Source of the DNA: Chara braunii
Taxonomy: Eukaryota > Streptophyta > Charophyceae > Charales > Characeae
Reading direction: 5' to 3'
DNA length: 20,585 nucleotides
NCBI GenBank assembly: GCA_003427395.1
Contig: BFEA01000760.1
Location: forward strand, 62,062-82,646
Below, in pieces: positions 1-9,953 of this stretch. The notes beneath the pieces were generated by a model. The model did not search any database, was not told the origin of the DNA, and saw only the letters and a program-made list of their open reading frames with translations. Position numbers and translations under genes: made by a program. Positions within the stretch are counted from its first letter, which is position 1; each line of letters opens with the position of its first letter.

Positions 1-48
<48 letters not shown>
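1..48. repeat. Compound (GT)n(GA)n microsatellite
   Basis: An uninterrupted GT run of about 37 nt passes directly into about 12 nt of GA and then a G-rich stretch. It is cut by the window's left edge, so its full length is unknown. The same GT-then-GA order recurs at 7769-7801, 7955-8030 and 20496-20585. Confidence 0.97.
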
Positions 49-1034
49 AGGGGGGGAAGGGACAGGTAAGTCTCCAACCAACGTCTGTCTGCGGCCGTTC
101 GTTAAGGAAAACAAGTAGCAGGACCTTTTAGCCTTGGAACCTGGCACCGATGGTACCCAGGTTTGGCAGGTTCGGGCGTGCAATGCAGCAGAGGAGAGCA
201 GACCCTGCTGAGTTTGACGCTGGTTTCGACTCTGTGAAATGACTAAGGGGGCGGTCGTTCGTTTTGAACGGTGAGTTGCCCCTTGCAGAAGGAAACGAGA
301 GGGGGGTCGTTCGATTTGAACGGTGAGTTGCCCCCTGCAGAAGGAAACGAGCGGGGGGAAAAAAAGGTAACGACCGCGGATATAGTCGCGGCTGTAGGAC
401 AGGTGCAACCCCAAAATGTTCTAAGGGTTGATGAGACTACGCTTGTTCATTTTTTTAGCAGGCTGCAATCTAGCTGAGTACAGTCATTCCCAGGAGCACC
501 CAACTTGAGAAAATGGCCAGGTGCTTCTATGAATTGATGACCTTGGTTCCCCTAGAGGAAAATCAAGGTATCTAGCTCGTGGCTGTTGATTTAGATCGAG
601 GGTCAGGAGCACCAACGAATTTTGCCTAGCAGTGGGCAAGGCAGAGTTGCCTACATGCTTTCGGTTAGATGTAAAAGTTTGTTTGCCACTTAACAGCCTC
701 ACACTTGTGGCAATGCTATTGGGGCACTCTACTTGAAGTAGATGTCGGCTGGCTAACTGATGGTGCAGTGAGGCGAACTGGAACCTCTGTCCCCACCTTT
801 GTGCTTTTGTTGTTGGTTTGTGGGGAAGCTATAGCCATGAGGCTACGACAGGCTTGGACCGTGCGACAAGGGACCCATGACAGGGAGGTGCTGCCCAACG
901 ACTTGCACGGTGACGTTTGAGTGGGAAAGCTGCGCCGTAGTGTTTTTGGAAGGAAGTGTTGTGGAAATTTTTGTGCGGGGCAACAGTAACTTTTTTTTTT
1001 TTACTGCACGATTTTGACAGCGTTTTGAGGGGAG
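49..1034. other. Unassigned region with short degenerate frames
   Basis: I recognise no gene here. A 68-codon frame at 271-477 (plus) runs through the 52-bp duplication and its product has no recognisable domain. Short frames at 484-702 (minus) and 705-920 (plus) overlap each other or face opposite ways, with no motif or splice pattern linking them. The composition (about half GC, few long A/T runs) differs from the AT-rich DNA further right, so an old transposon body is possible, but nothing seen proves it. Confidence 0.4.
249..352. repeat. 52-bp tandem duplication, two units
   Basis: The units 249-300 and 301-352 match with about four differences over 52 bases; each contains the blocks GGTCGTTCG and GAACGGTGAGTTGCCCC. 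A 52-bp period is not a multiple of three, so the copies do not keep one reading frame. A recent local duplication by slippage or unequal exchange is the simple explanation. Confidence 0.9.
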
Positions 1035-1322
1035 GTGCTGTCGGAATTACGTAGCGAGGCTGGTGGTTTGTTGACGATATATTGGGGCTACGACAGTGAA
1101 ATATTTTATAGCGCGATATTTGGCAGTGTGACCATTGGGTGTTCGCACTACGACATTGACGTCGGAGGTGCTACTAGTTTTCGACAAGCGCTGCGATCCA
1201 CGTTCATATTTTTAGAAGTTCATTTGGTGGTGCGGCGACGACATGGAGATACTTGGGACCCAAATTGGGAACAAGAGAGTTGGGGGTTCAGACCGGGGCA
1301 AGTATTAGTGAATACCTTATGA
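1035..1322 (+). other. Open frame of 95 codons, unassigned
   Basis: This stop-free plus-strand stretch lies in DNA of near-even base composition. The predicted product is rich in aromatic and acidic residues and near its end carries RRRHGDTWDPNWEQE, faintly like the tryptophan-containing end of a chromodomain (TWEP). In the next frame, the segment EYLMIRWSDW just downstream also looks faintly chromodomain-like, which would require a frameshift. There is no start context, partner domain or splice evidence. It is either a fragment of an old retroelement or a chance frame; the chromodomain reading is weak. Confidence 0.2.
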
Positions 1323-2450
1323 TCAGATGGAGTGATTGGAGGAGGTTGAACTGGTGATTGAGATGGAACTATTCTTGGTGGGCAAGGTGCCGTTGTGATT
1401 ATAGTGGGACCACGTAGGACTTGTAAGTGCGAGCACCCTCCTCGAGGGCTATCTCGCTTCAGTCCTAGTGAGTGACACTTGTGTCAGTAGTGACGTTTCA
1501 AGAGAACGCAGATCATTTTTTTGTAGACGGCCACAACTTGTGAGTTGTTCAACCGATTTTTTTGAAGAGAATTACTTGGCTTTCATCTACAACTTCACTT
1601 AAGGTCAATTGTGACTCAGTTCTCTTTGCACACCTGTGTGAACCCACATCTTGCATAACCTTGTTTTCGATTCAGGGAAAGGTAGAGTAAGATGTGTGAC
1701 GTCATGCATGTAGGAAAGGGGGGCTGACTTTGGTTGGGATATAGACGAATTTGGGTTGTTTCTTTTGTTGATTATGCAGGTAGGTAAAGAATGTATGTGA
1801 TAAGGGATCAATACTATGCTTGCTTGAGGGATGATGAAAATGTTTACCTTCCTTTAACTCTTTACCTGTGTGCATGTCAAAGAAGAACATAGTGAAAATG
1901 AGAAATTGACGGGTGCCGAAAAAATAGAATTCGTGGAAGATGAAGATGAAGACAAAAAAATAATTTAGTGTTATCCCAGGGAAGAACATGTTTTATCCCG
2001 AATGACCATTTCTTCTTATACCCGTCAAAAAAAAATCTCACTTTTTTCTCAAACCGTTTTCTGATTCATTTAAGTCAATTCTCAGTAAAAAGGTATAGAG
2101 AAAAATGTCTACACCTAGAGATTGAGACTTTTTCTCTCTATAAAGCAAATGAGGCAGGGGTTCGTTGCTTAGGAGTCGGCCCTTTTATTGACCCAGAGTG
2201 GACCGTACAATGGGGAAATACTATGCTGTATCGCGGTAGAGCCAACCCAACTTCTAAGACCTGAACAATGTGTTCGGGTGAGGAAAAGGCATATTCATGA
2301 CCACTTTCTGGGGGAAAGGGTGTCCCGTAGCTAATGGTAGTCACTTTTCTTATACTTTCAAATGGGATAAGACTGAATTTATCACCTTTTTTTGTGGTCA
2401 CCTTAGGCGCCACCAACATATTAAATAAGTTCGGTTCATATTATTAAATA
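1323..2450. other. No recognisable gene
   Basis: Several frames under 100 codons occur on both strands (for example 1968-2264 plus and 2138-2419 minus). They overlap one another and show no known motif. No tRNA, rRNA or clear repeat was seen. Confidence 0.5.
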
Positions 2451-3436
2451 ATGTCAAAAGGGGTGCAAGTAGGGACTACCTTCGAGGCAGGACCGTCACA
2501 CAACAATCACGGTTCGGGGAGGGAAAGAGAGTTGAGTACTGAGATTGATGTATATAAATTTATTTTGATAAAGTTATTACTTTGTCGTCCAGATGTCTAC
2601 AGGAGCGTTGACTATTCGATTGTTCAGTTAGCACGAGGCGGCGATAGATTGGATAGCAGTGCCGACGCGTTCACGTGTTGGTACGATACGGAAAGGACGA
2701 TTGGTTTACAACCCGCATGAAGTTTTTATAGAGCGAGATAAGCCGAACATGGACAACCTATTGTGCAATATGAATTTGCATCTGCCAATCCATCACGAGA
2801 TTATGGATACATGCATCTCGTCGTAGTTCCTTAAGCGAATCCACTTATAGAAGAAACTCATGAGATTAAAGATATATTCCTTTATATTGTGCTACGGCTA
2901 AATGATCAGCAAGATTTTTTCAGTCTCCTTCATCATGTGAGACGGGTACGAGCCAATAAATTTAATATTTTTCGCACCAAGCGTTTTGACGCCATCTCAT
3001 TTGATGATGAGGCTTGTGAGATCCGGGAACGTCTCTTTAACTAACGATTACTCCAGATGTACCAATGGTTAGCAGACGGGGGGATCTCACTTAAACAAGG
3101 TATCTGCTCGTTCTCGACACTATGGATGAGGAACTGATTCGGCGCGCGGAGCGACTTTTATTTGTTTAAGATGATGCACCCACTCATTGGGTTGGTTTCG
3201 TTAGATTATTCAGAGATGGACAATAATTTTTTTTCGACTCTCGTGTGGGTGTTCATACCAGTGTGGACCAACTTCCGAAAGAAGTTTATGGATATACTTT
3301 GTATTTCCATCGTGTATTTCTTGGGTCATTGTGAGTGTTACAATTACCCTATTCGGAGAGCGCTACGACATCATTCGGATTAGGGACACTGCGACTAGGC
3401 ACCTTTTTCGAATGCGAAAGCCATTTAGCGCCATAA
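2451..3436 (+). pseudogene. Broken coding relic, C19-like protease end
   Basis: Pieces of a plausible protein can be followed on the plus strand across three frames. They are a frame at 2451-2720, a 69-codon stretch at 2835-3041 containing FRTKRFDAISFDDEACE, and a frame at about 3095-3433 broken by TAA (3167), TAA (3224) and TGA (3332). The last piece reads DDAPTHWVGFVRLFRDGQ, stop, FFFDSRVGV, then YGYTLYFHR about 15 residues later. That order (His followed by an aromatic residue, a DG turn, aromatic plus Asp, then YxLxFxR) is the pattern of the catalytic-histidine region of ubiquitin-specific proteases (peptidase C19). No catalytic-cysteine box was found upstream. A Ulp1-like (C48) protease, which also has a His-Trp motif, is the main alternative. 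It is certainly not functional; whether it is a decayed gene or transposon cargo is open. Confidence 0.35.
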
Positions 3437-4432
3437 TTTGGAGGCTAGCCTCACGAATGGTTTCCCTCTATGGTCCACGGATGGTTTGAGTCATGCGAGG
3501 TGAATGTATTACCACCTTGACTTTTGACGATATGGAGTTCGCAAGATTCGACCAGATCGAAGTTGAGGTCTGTGAGGGCCGACAACTCTATATCGGCTAA
3601 ATGAGCATTGAACGATATTTAGGTGCAACGTTAAGTTGTTACTATGATATAGTCATGTTTATATGACTTCACGAGGGTAATAATATATATATATTAAAAA
3701 ACAATTCATAGATAGGACCAGCCAGATGGATAGTACCTTGATTGTTCCAATGATTGCACTATCATGCCTATGCATTGGGGGGTCATCAAGCGTGATGTAT
3801 GCATACTAAGAGTAAGTTGATTGAGACGAATATTTTTTTTTTTATAGATTAAATAGTAAAGCAGAATCGAAAAAAATGTTGGGTCTAAGAGAAGGTCGTT
3901 AATCTTCATGTTAGTACCGAAGACAATGGGAGGCTGAACATTCTTTTTGGAAATATAATGGTTGCAATCTTATATAACTAGATGGTGAAGATAAAAACTT
4001 ATCATTTAGGGAATGAAAAAATTAATTATTGCCCAGGAGGATAAAGCGACCAACAAAATTTATTCGCACCTCCAAATAATTTGGATATGATTGTAGAGGT
4101 GTGATCAAACCGAGAGTTCAAACTTCGGTCAGAAACCAGATCACTTGTTGATCTGCATGGTAGCAGTGAAATTTACTTGCAGAAGTTATTTATGGCAAGG
4201 TTCAGTAGGTGTGATGCTAGGATGACCTTGCCTAATTTTTTATTTGACAATATTTTTTCGTCTTGGAAAATGTCATATAAAAGTTTCTTCAGGCATCGGC
4301 GAATCGGCTCATCTAGTAAAAAACCGTTTTTGTGCGACGTGATGTGTGGTATACTGATTCTATTGTTTTTGTTTTCAAAGAACTGTTAAGGGACTAGGAT
4401 TATATTTAAGGGTTTCACGCTTGGTTGAGACT
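3437..4432. other. AT-rich region, nothing recognisable
   Basis: This region has short A/T runs and a small TA-rich stretch near 3683-3696. A 70-codon plus frame at 4177-4389 and a 67-codon minus frame at 3706-3909 have no recognisable motif. The right part abuts copy A of the dispersed repeat. Confidence 0.5.
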
Positions 4433-4745
4433 GTTCTAGTCGACCAACGTGCGCTTCGTACTTAGGAGATCAGCGTCCTAGGTAACAAATGGCGTTTTGG
4501 GTCCACTTGGCGTTTAACCAAGCGTTTCCTATACTGCAGCGAGACGAGTAAACGCCATCGGCTGATCTACCTCTGTGACTGCATGTAAAAGTTTTTGCAT
4601 GTGGGTCAGTAGCTCGGTAGGCGTACGCCCCTAAGGGTGGTGACAGCCCCTTAGGGAAGGAAAGTTTATGCCCCGTAAGAACCTATCCTGTCGTAGGGGA
4701 TTGTGGGATGTACATTTGGCGCAGCCGGCTCGAGCGGCGAAGGGA
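4433..4745 (+). repeat. Dispersed repeat, copy A
   Basis: About 315 bp aligns collinearly and in the same orientation with 15126-15445. Shared anchors are CTAGTCGA at the left, CATCGG plus ACCTCTG in the middle, CAGTAGCTCGG, AAGGGTGGTGACA, CCCCTT, and GAGCGGC at the right. Similarity by eye is modest overall but very strong across the hairpin. No open frame is kept in both copies. It may be part of an LTR or a non-autonomous element; the family is not recognised. Confidence 0.7.
4630..4655 (+). other. Conserved hairpin in repeat copy A
   Basis: Arms 4630-4637 (CCTAAGGG) and 4648-4655 (CCCTTAGG) are perfectly complementary over 8 bp around a 10-nt loop containing GGTGACA. The equivalent hairpin in copy B (15325-15358) keeps the loop motif and pairs through changed bases. 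Confidence 0.7.
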
Positions 4746-4842
4746 CGACGAGACCACGTCCGCCTCGACGGTTCGCGGGATTATTTTGCGTTATTCCTAA
4801 GTTGTCTCTTGGTTTTATTTATGTGTTAACTACTACGTGACA

Positions 4843-5526
4843 TGGTAGGGAGGGCTCCCTTGCTTTGCAAAAAATGTGGAAATCGATTCGCTCGACACCG
4901 GGAGTATAGAGTTTGCTTTGCATCACGAAAAGGAAGACGCAAGGGTAATCAAAAATCACAGGAAAGACCAATATCGCATGATCAAGCAAACGAACAAGCA
5001 TCGTCAACCCTCAAAATTCCAGGTAGGCGATTTAGTATGGGTCAAGTCAAAGGAGTTCACCCCAGAGGAGAACATCTCATAGAAGTTGTTGCCAGCATAC
5101 AGAGGGTCATGACCTGTCCTGGAAGTCAAAGGTGGAGAGGACGGACCATCCTCCAGCATAGACATCCCACTACGCTTCTAAATGTATCCGGTTTTTCACA
5201 CATCCAAGTTGTTGTCGCGTGTCACCAGTCAATAGTTCCCCTCATGAAGATTGATGATTCCGACAGACATGGACGACACTTATGACATAGATCGGATCGT
5301 AGAAAAAGATATATTTAGAACTGGAAGTGGAGGTCATCTTTAGAAGCAGTACAAAGCCAAGTTTGCCTACCAGAAACCTGAGGACGACAGGTGGTTTACA
5401 AGGACAGAGCACCTAGATACCGCTCCCAACATGGTCTATGCTTATGAACGAGCAAGGAAAGGTAAAGGTCCGGCCTTGGATTATAGAGTTTCTCGGAGGA
5501 CCTCGAACTTAGGACGGCGGGAGTGA
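4843..5526 (+). pseudogene. Ty3/gypsy pol relic: integrase end plus chromodomain
   Basis: One reading frame, starting near 4843 and ending at the TGA at 5524-5526, encodes the C-terminal part of a chromovirus-type polyprotein. It shows a basic segment, then FQVGDLVWVKSKEFTPEE (the integrase C-terminal SH3-like region), then words matching the GPY/F module and the YPVFHTSKLL segment. From about 5284 a chromodomain-like end follows (DIDRIVEKDIF, QYKAKFAYQ, DDRWFTR, then a helix ending YERARKG). Six in-frame stops (5080, 5110, 5179, 5233, 5245, 5341) and no obvious frameshift show decay by point changes. At least two stops fit C-to-T or G-to-A change (Trp to TGA, Gln to TAG). Protease, reverse transcriptase, RNase H and the integrase core are absent, because unrelated DNA (repeat copy A) lies directly upstream. 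In live elements this protein end directs integration to modified chromatin. It is a non-functional fragment. Confidence 0.88.
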
Positions 5527-6235
5527 AACGGTTTCACATAGTTCGAGTAACAGACGCAAATCCTGAGGCTCGATTCCCAAACCTACCCCTTACCCGTTGT
5601 ACAGTTTTCGTTGACCTCCGTGTGTTTTGAACCTGCGACCTGTCCCGAAAGTTGTATGTTTATGTTTTGGTTATAAGTAGGGTCGCGTGGACTTGAACCG
5701 TAACCCTCACCTTTAGCAGTCTAAGGGTCATCCGTAGGTCGTGGATTTACCAATCACGAAGGGTCAGTCCAAGTAGTCTAGGACTTTCTAGACTGTCGAA
5801 GTTGGCTCATAGAAGTTGTAAGAGTCAGTTCGGAGTCTACCTATCCTAGTAAGTAGGTTGGATCCTAGTCCAGTCAGCAGTCCCAGTCCTACTTAGTCTA
5901 GTCAGCAAGTACCAAGTGGGACTGTACCTCTTGGGTCTTGGAGCGAAGGAGGCCAGACTACCGACGAAACAAGTATAAATAAGAAGGCAGAGCCAAGCCA
6001 TTTACTCATTTCGCCTGCGAGCCATGCGGAAGCGCCGCTTGTGCGACTTGTGCATCGGAGGTCTGCCGGAAGCCCGGAGGATGAAGTGGGTTAGTAGAGA
6101 GACAGTCGCCATAGCCACTAGTGTTAGAAGGAGGAGGAAGACGACGGCGGTTGTAGCGGCTAGAGTGATGACGTCAACAATAGAGTGCAGTGTATGTGTG
6201 TGTATGCGCGTGGACATCAAGGGTGGATCCTAGTG
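5527..6235 (+). mobile_element. Probable 3' LTR of the gypsy relic
   Basis: This directly follows the end of the gypsy reading frame, where a purine-rich block (GGACGGCGGGAG) could be the old polypurine tract. The segment has repeated short CTAG/CAGTC words between 5765 and 5915, like a U3 region, and a good TATA box at 5974-5980. The boundaries, especially the right end, are not defined by visible terminal dinucleotides or target duplication. No partner 5' LTR is present. The frames at 6002-6233 inside it are taken to be accidental. Confidence 0.45.
5974..5980 (+). promoter_or_regulatory. TATA box, likely LTR promoter
   Basis: TATAAAT in the context CAAGTATAAATAAG lies about 450 bp after the end of the gypsy frame, where an LTR U3 promoter would sit. 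A start site would be expected roughly 30 bp downstream. It could be fortuitous. Confidence 0.45.
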
Positions 6236-6780
6236 GCGTGTTATGATTTGTGTGTGTGTAAGAGATAGTTTGCTGGTGGATACAGTATTCGTGTGGGGAT
6301 TTTTGCTCGGCGTCCAACGCCATAGTTGTTGATGTTACAAGTTATTTGACACGAAGCTCCTGGCCAAGTTGATTTTTATGAGTTTTTCTGTAAGGGCGCA
6401 CCACGCCGTTCCAAAACTTTGTTGAACTGCAATTTTGGGAGACTGTTGTGTTACTGGTCGCACACATGCATGTTGGTTGACGGAAGAAGTCAAATCTGAT
6501 TGCACAACCCTTGATTTTAGTTTCCTCGGGGTATCTTTTGACTACTGACTTTGATTGTGTCTCTTGACTTTGTCTGTGTCCTTATGTTTTCAGGATCGTG
6601 GCTATGTGATTCTTGAATAGGAAAGTTTTTTTTTTTAATTATATAAAAATATTACAAGGATGGAGTAAGTTGCGGTTAAGTTTCTCTATTGATCATAGAG
6701 TTAGGTAATAATGGTCTCATTCAGTCGAGAAAAGTCTTGAAAAAAACAGTCTATCACCTAATCTCGAGTAGACACTTGAG
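6236..6780. other. No recognisable gene
   Basis: This stretch has short GT-rich runs, a T tract near 6627-6636 and AT-rich DNA. No coding motif or RNA gene was seen. Confidence 0.5.
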
Positions 6781-6944
6781 TTCCAATTACGTTGAAAGAA
6801 CTTTGCATCGTGTAACTCTGTTGAAGTAGGATTGTATTATTTTAATTTTAGTTTACTTTTTATCTCAATTACTCTGAAAGAACTCTGGATCGGATAATTG
6901 TGTTGAAGTTGAATTACGATCTTTCACTTTTTAATTTATTATTT
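6781..6944. repeat. 82-bp tandem duplication, degenerate
   Basis: Two adjacent units share CAATTAC, TGAAAGAACT, ATCG and GTTGAAGT blocks at a constant 82-bp offset (for example TGAAAGAACT at 6793 and 6875). Many substitutions separate them, so the duplication is old. It is AT-rich and non-coding. Confidence 0.75.
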
Positions 6945-7489
6945 ATCTTTGAAACAGTTGGGGATCAAGGAACCCCGTGAAATCAAGTGCGAACAACTAA
7001 ATGTTTTTAGTTTCTTCCGAGAAGGCAAATAATGGTATCCGGACATAATTATGGCCCTACTCATCAAGTCTGCACAGACCCAACCACGTGTGAAAGTGTG
7101 TGTACAGGTGGAGCGAGAAGAGAGCAATTGGAGGTTTGAGAAGTGTGTCTGAAATTGAGATGGTGGGGGGTCTATGTGGAGTAAGCGTGGTGGTGAAAGG
7201 AGCTATGTGAGGAGAGAGAGCAAGCAACTTTGAATGAATGAGGGAAATTGCAGTATTTGACCCTCACACTTTGCTTGAAATCCGACAAGATTCGCACCGA
7301 CGCAACCAATGGGAGGTTGGAAGAAGAGGAAAAAATAAGACTAGAACTGGTACGTAGAGGGACTTACGGAACACTGCATATGAGAGAGGATGAAGGAGAA
7401 AAAAAAAATCAATGAGCGATGAGAGATTGATAAAAAGGGTGAATGGGTACAAGTTGAGAAACTAGTGAGAGCAAGGTTTTTTTCGCTTT
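6945..7489. other. No recognisable gene; purine-rich
   Basis: GA- and GT-rich DNA with only short frames. Fragments resembling the 187-bp units to the right may be present, but I cannot align them securely. Confidence 0.45.
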
Positions 7490-8010
7490 TTAAAGCCCAT
7501 GCACCTGGACCGAGCTCGCTCATCTCAAGTTGGGTTAGTCAAATCGACGCAGGGACAAGAGGAAGTGAGTGTAGAGACGAGCAGAGTGGAGGGACTAAGA
7601 GAGTGAGCAGATGCTCCGTGGGAATAAGAGAGGTAAAAATGCGTAAGATGATGGTCTGTTTTTTTGTATTGTTCAAAATCACGCACCTAACCATGAAAAG
7701 AGTCCAGATGTATGCAAACTTTTGAACCAACGGGGAGTGAAGTGAGCGGATGGGCTATCTTAAGACTATGTGTGTGTGTGTGTGTGTGCGAGAGAGAGAG
7801 TGAGCAGGTGCTCCGTGAGAGTAAGAGAGGGAAGCATGCGTCAGATGACACTTTACTGTTCAAAATCATGCACCTAACCGTGAAAAGAGTCAAGGTGCAT
7901 TCAAACTTTTAAACCAGCAGGGAGTGAAGTGAGCGGATGGGTTATCTTGAGACTGCGTGTGTGTATGTGTATGTGTGTGTGTATGTGTGTGTGTATGTGT
8001 GTGCGTGAGA
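7490..8010. repeat. Tandem array, period about 187 bp
   Basis: Two clear units and one more diverged unit follow each other. The block GTTCAAAATC(A)(C/T)GCACCTAACC occurs at 7671 and 7858, and GGAGTGAAGTGAGCGGATGGG at 7734 and 7921, both 187 bp apart. GTGAGCAG(A/G)TGCTCCGTG occurs at 7603 and 7800. A weaker unit near 7497-7570 (CATGCACCTGGACCG, then GGAAGTGAGTG) is about 183 bp earlier. Each clear unit ends in a (GT)n run passing into GA-rich DNA. No protein is conserved across units. The period is close to nucleosome spacing, as in many satellites, but only about three units exist here. Confidence 0.85.
7769..7801. repeat. (GT)n(GA)n microsatellite
   Basis: About 20 nt of alternating T and G pass into about 12 nt of GA, at the end of a 187-bp unit. 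Confidence 0.95.
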
Positions 8011-8030
8011 GGAAAAGAGAGTGAGAGAGG
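7955..8030. repeat. Interrupted (GT)n followed by GA-rich DNA
   Basis: A GT run to 8006, interrupted by periodic GTAT steps, passes into GAGA/GGAAGA-type purine DNA. It occupies the place equivalent to 7769-7801 in the next 187-bp unit, so it was probably duplicated with the unit and then expanded. Confidence 0.92.
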
Positions 8031-8991
8031 AAGAGAAAGTGAGAGAGGGAGAGAAGGTAAGATGGAAGGAGGAGCAAGGGAAAAACTACACACTCAAGCC
8101 AGTTTCCCACTTACATTTAATAGCATCCGACAAAGCTCACTCGCTTTCTACTATGCTCCTAACCGCAAATGTGGTCAGATACATTTGCATCGTAGTTGAG
8201 CTCGGCAACGAGGGGGGTCGAGCGAAAGAAAGAGAATGAGAGCTCGAGAAAGAGGAAGACAAGGAGAAACTGGGGGAATTGTTGACGGATTTGACCATGT
8301 ATTTTTCCATGTTTTATCAACTTACACATTAACATCGCTTTTTGTGGGAAAATGCCTGCAGTGGAGAAAAATCTGAGAGTATGGGTATGATGTTCGGGGT
8401 TCTAATAGCAGATGCGTTCTCATTTCTTGATCTCTATTTTCAAGCCTAGCACGAAATTAAACAAGAGAAAAACTTTATGGTGGTCAGTTTCAACCTAACT
8501 GTTACCACGATTGCGTAAGAATTTTGAACAATCTACAAGACCACCGGAAGTTGTTGTCCAATCAGAAAGTGCATCTTTTTTTTTTTTTTTAACAAATAAG
8601 AGGCGACAGAATTGGACTAGTCGTACACGCTAAGTAGCCTCCGTATCGAACCCAGGGCCAATCACAAGAATACCCCTAAGGTTTTGGCTAAGTTTTATTT
8701 TTTTCCTAATTTGGGTCAAGATGTTGGTTTGCACTTGATGAGTACGATTACCGCCCTGTGCCTAACCGTGGACATTTGTCAAAATCCCCCATCAGTTCAG
8801 ACTGACCCGCAATCAAATTTTGTGGAAGGCGAAGTGCGATTATATCCTTGCAAATCTGAGATCCTTCAAGGGAAAACCTTACGAGTGAATGTCTGGAAGA
8901 TCTCAGATCTGGTGGTCAGACACATTTATTTTATTTCGTTTTAAATTTTAAGCAAATTTCATATGCGGCCAAGAGGCATTTAGTTCAGTCT
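8031..8991. other. No recognisable gene; includes a 15-nt T tract
   Basis: Purine-rich DNA to about 8280 is followed by mixed sequence. A T tract occupies 8576-8590. An 86-codon plus frame at 8684-8944 has no recognisable motif and no supporting context. Confidence 0.45.
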
Positions 8992-9029
8992 GGAGTGGGG
9001 CGTGTGACAGGCCGAAAATGCCCCACTCC
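8992..9029. other. 10-bp perfect inverted repeat
   Basis: Arms GGAGTGGGGC (8992-9001) and GCCCCACTCC (9020-9029) enclose 18 nt. The GC-rich stem stands out from its AT-richer surroundings. There is no gene beside it to terminate, so its role is unknown. Confidence 0.7.
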
Positions 9030-9953
9030 CCTGTCTCCTAGTTGAGGACCTCGGAAGCGGGCGAAATAGATGACAGACGTTGTTGCCCTTGGCTTCTACG
9101 AGCGAGCAGGCTTCCCTCCCCGGGATTTCTCACACCGCTGACACTCCCTTGGTCCCGCCAATTGGGAATCGTTGACACCCTCTCGATACCGCCAATCTGG
9201 TCCGTGCTCCGGACATATCACAAAACCAAAAGGGATAGTCCCTGGGAACCCTTAACCCCTCAACCTCCTCCAATCACACTCCTTCACTCCATCATCGCCC
9301 ATTGGCCTCAATCCCTATCGTGTAAACATCAAGTGTCATAACTAATAGGGTTTAAGTAAATGTAGAAACTCATATGTAGAATATCCACCTCAGGCCTCGG
9401 TCTGTCAAACTTCCCCAAGGCCATACCTTAGCCTACTGGTCGCTTCCACGACCACCAAATTCCCGCATCTGTAGCGTGAGAGCACGGGGAGATCCCCCAA
9501 CTGTCGAGCATACTCCCCACTATGCCAGAGTCGTGTCGCCGATGTTCCAGGACCGCATGAGCAAGCTCTTTTAATTTGTATCTTTACTATTCCGATCGGC
9601 AATCCCATTACTTCGCCTGCATCACGTCCCATTTATAGCAGAAAAGGTTAACGGATACCCTAATTTTCATACCACTTGCCATGTCATTTATTCGAAAACC
9701 AAAGGGTCATTTCAATCAAATTTGTCACCAATTCATAGAGTGGAGACCATACTAACTAACTGAAAAAACAAATCCTAAAAAATATCATAAATAACGTATA
9801 AAACAACAACAAAAAATTGCATTTTTATGAAATTTTGCCAACATTTCAACTTCAGAAATCTTGAGAAATTTCATAAATCCTAACAGAGGAAATTCCAATT
9901 CTTGAAATGACATGAAATTTGGCACACAACAACTTTGAACTAAAACAAGAACA

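Noticed and set aside
5680-5745. Possible tRNA on the minus strand (GGTTCAAGTCC present)
   Set aside because: The T stem pairs poorly, no acceptor stem forms and no A box is seen; the B-box-like word is probably chance inside the LTR-like region.
6002-6233. Overlapping plus and minus frames of about 70 codons
   Set aside because: They are mirror frames in GC-richer LTR-like DNA with arginine-rich low-complexity products and no motif.
7687-8199. Several frames on both strands across the GT arrays
   Set aside because: They are made of HTHT or CVCV repeats from microsatellite DNA and are not conserved between the tandem units.
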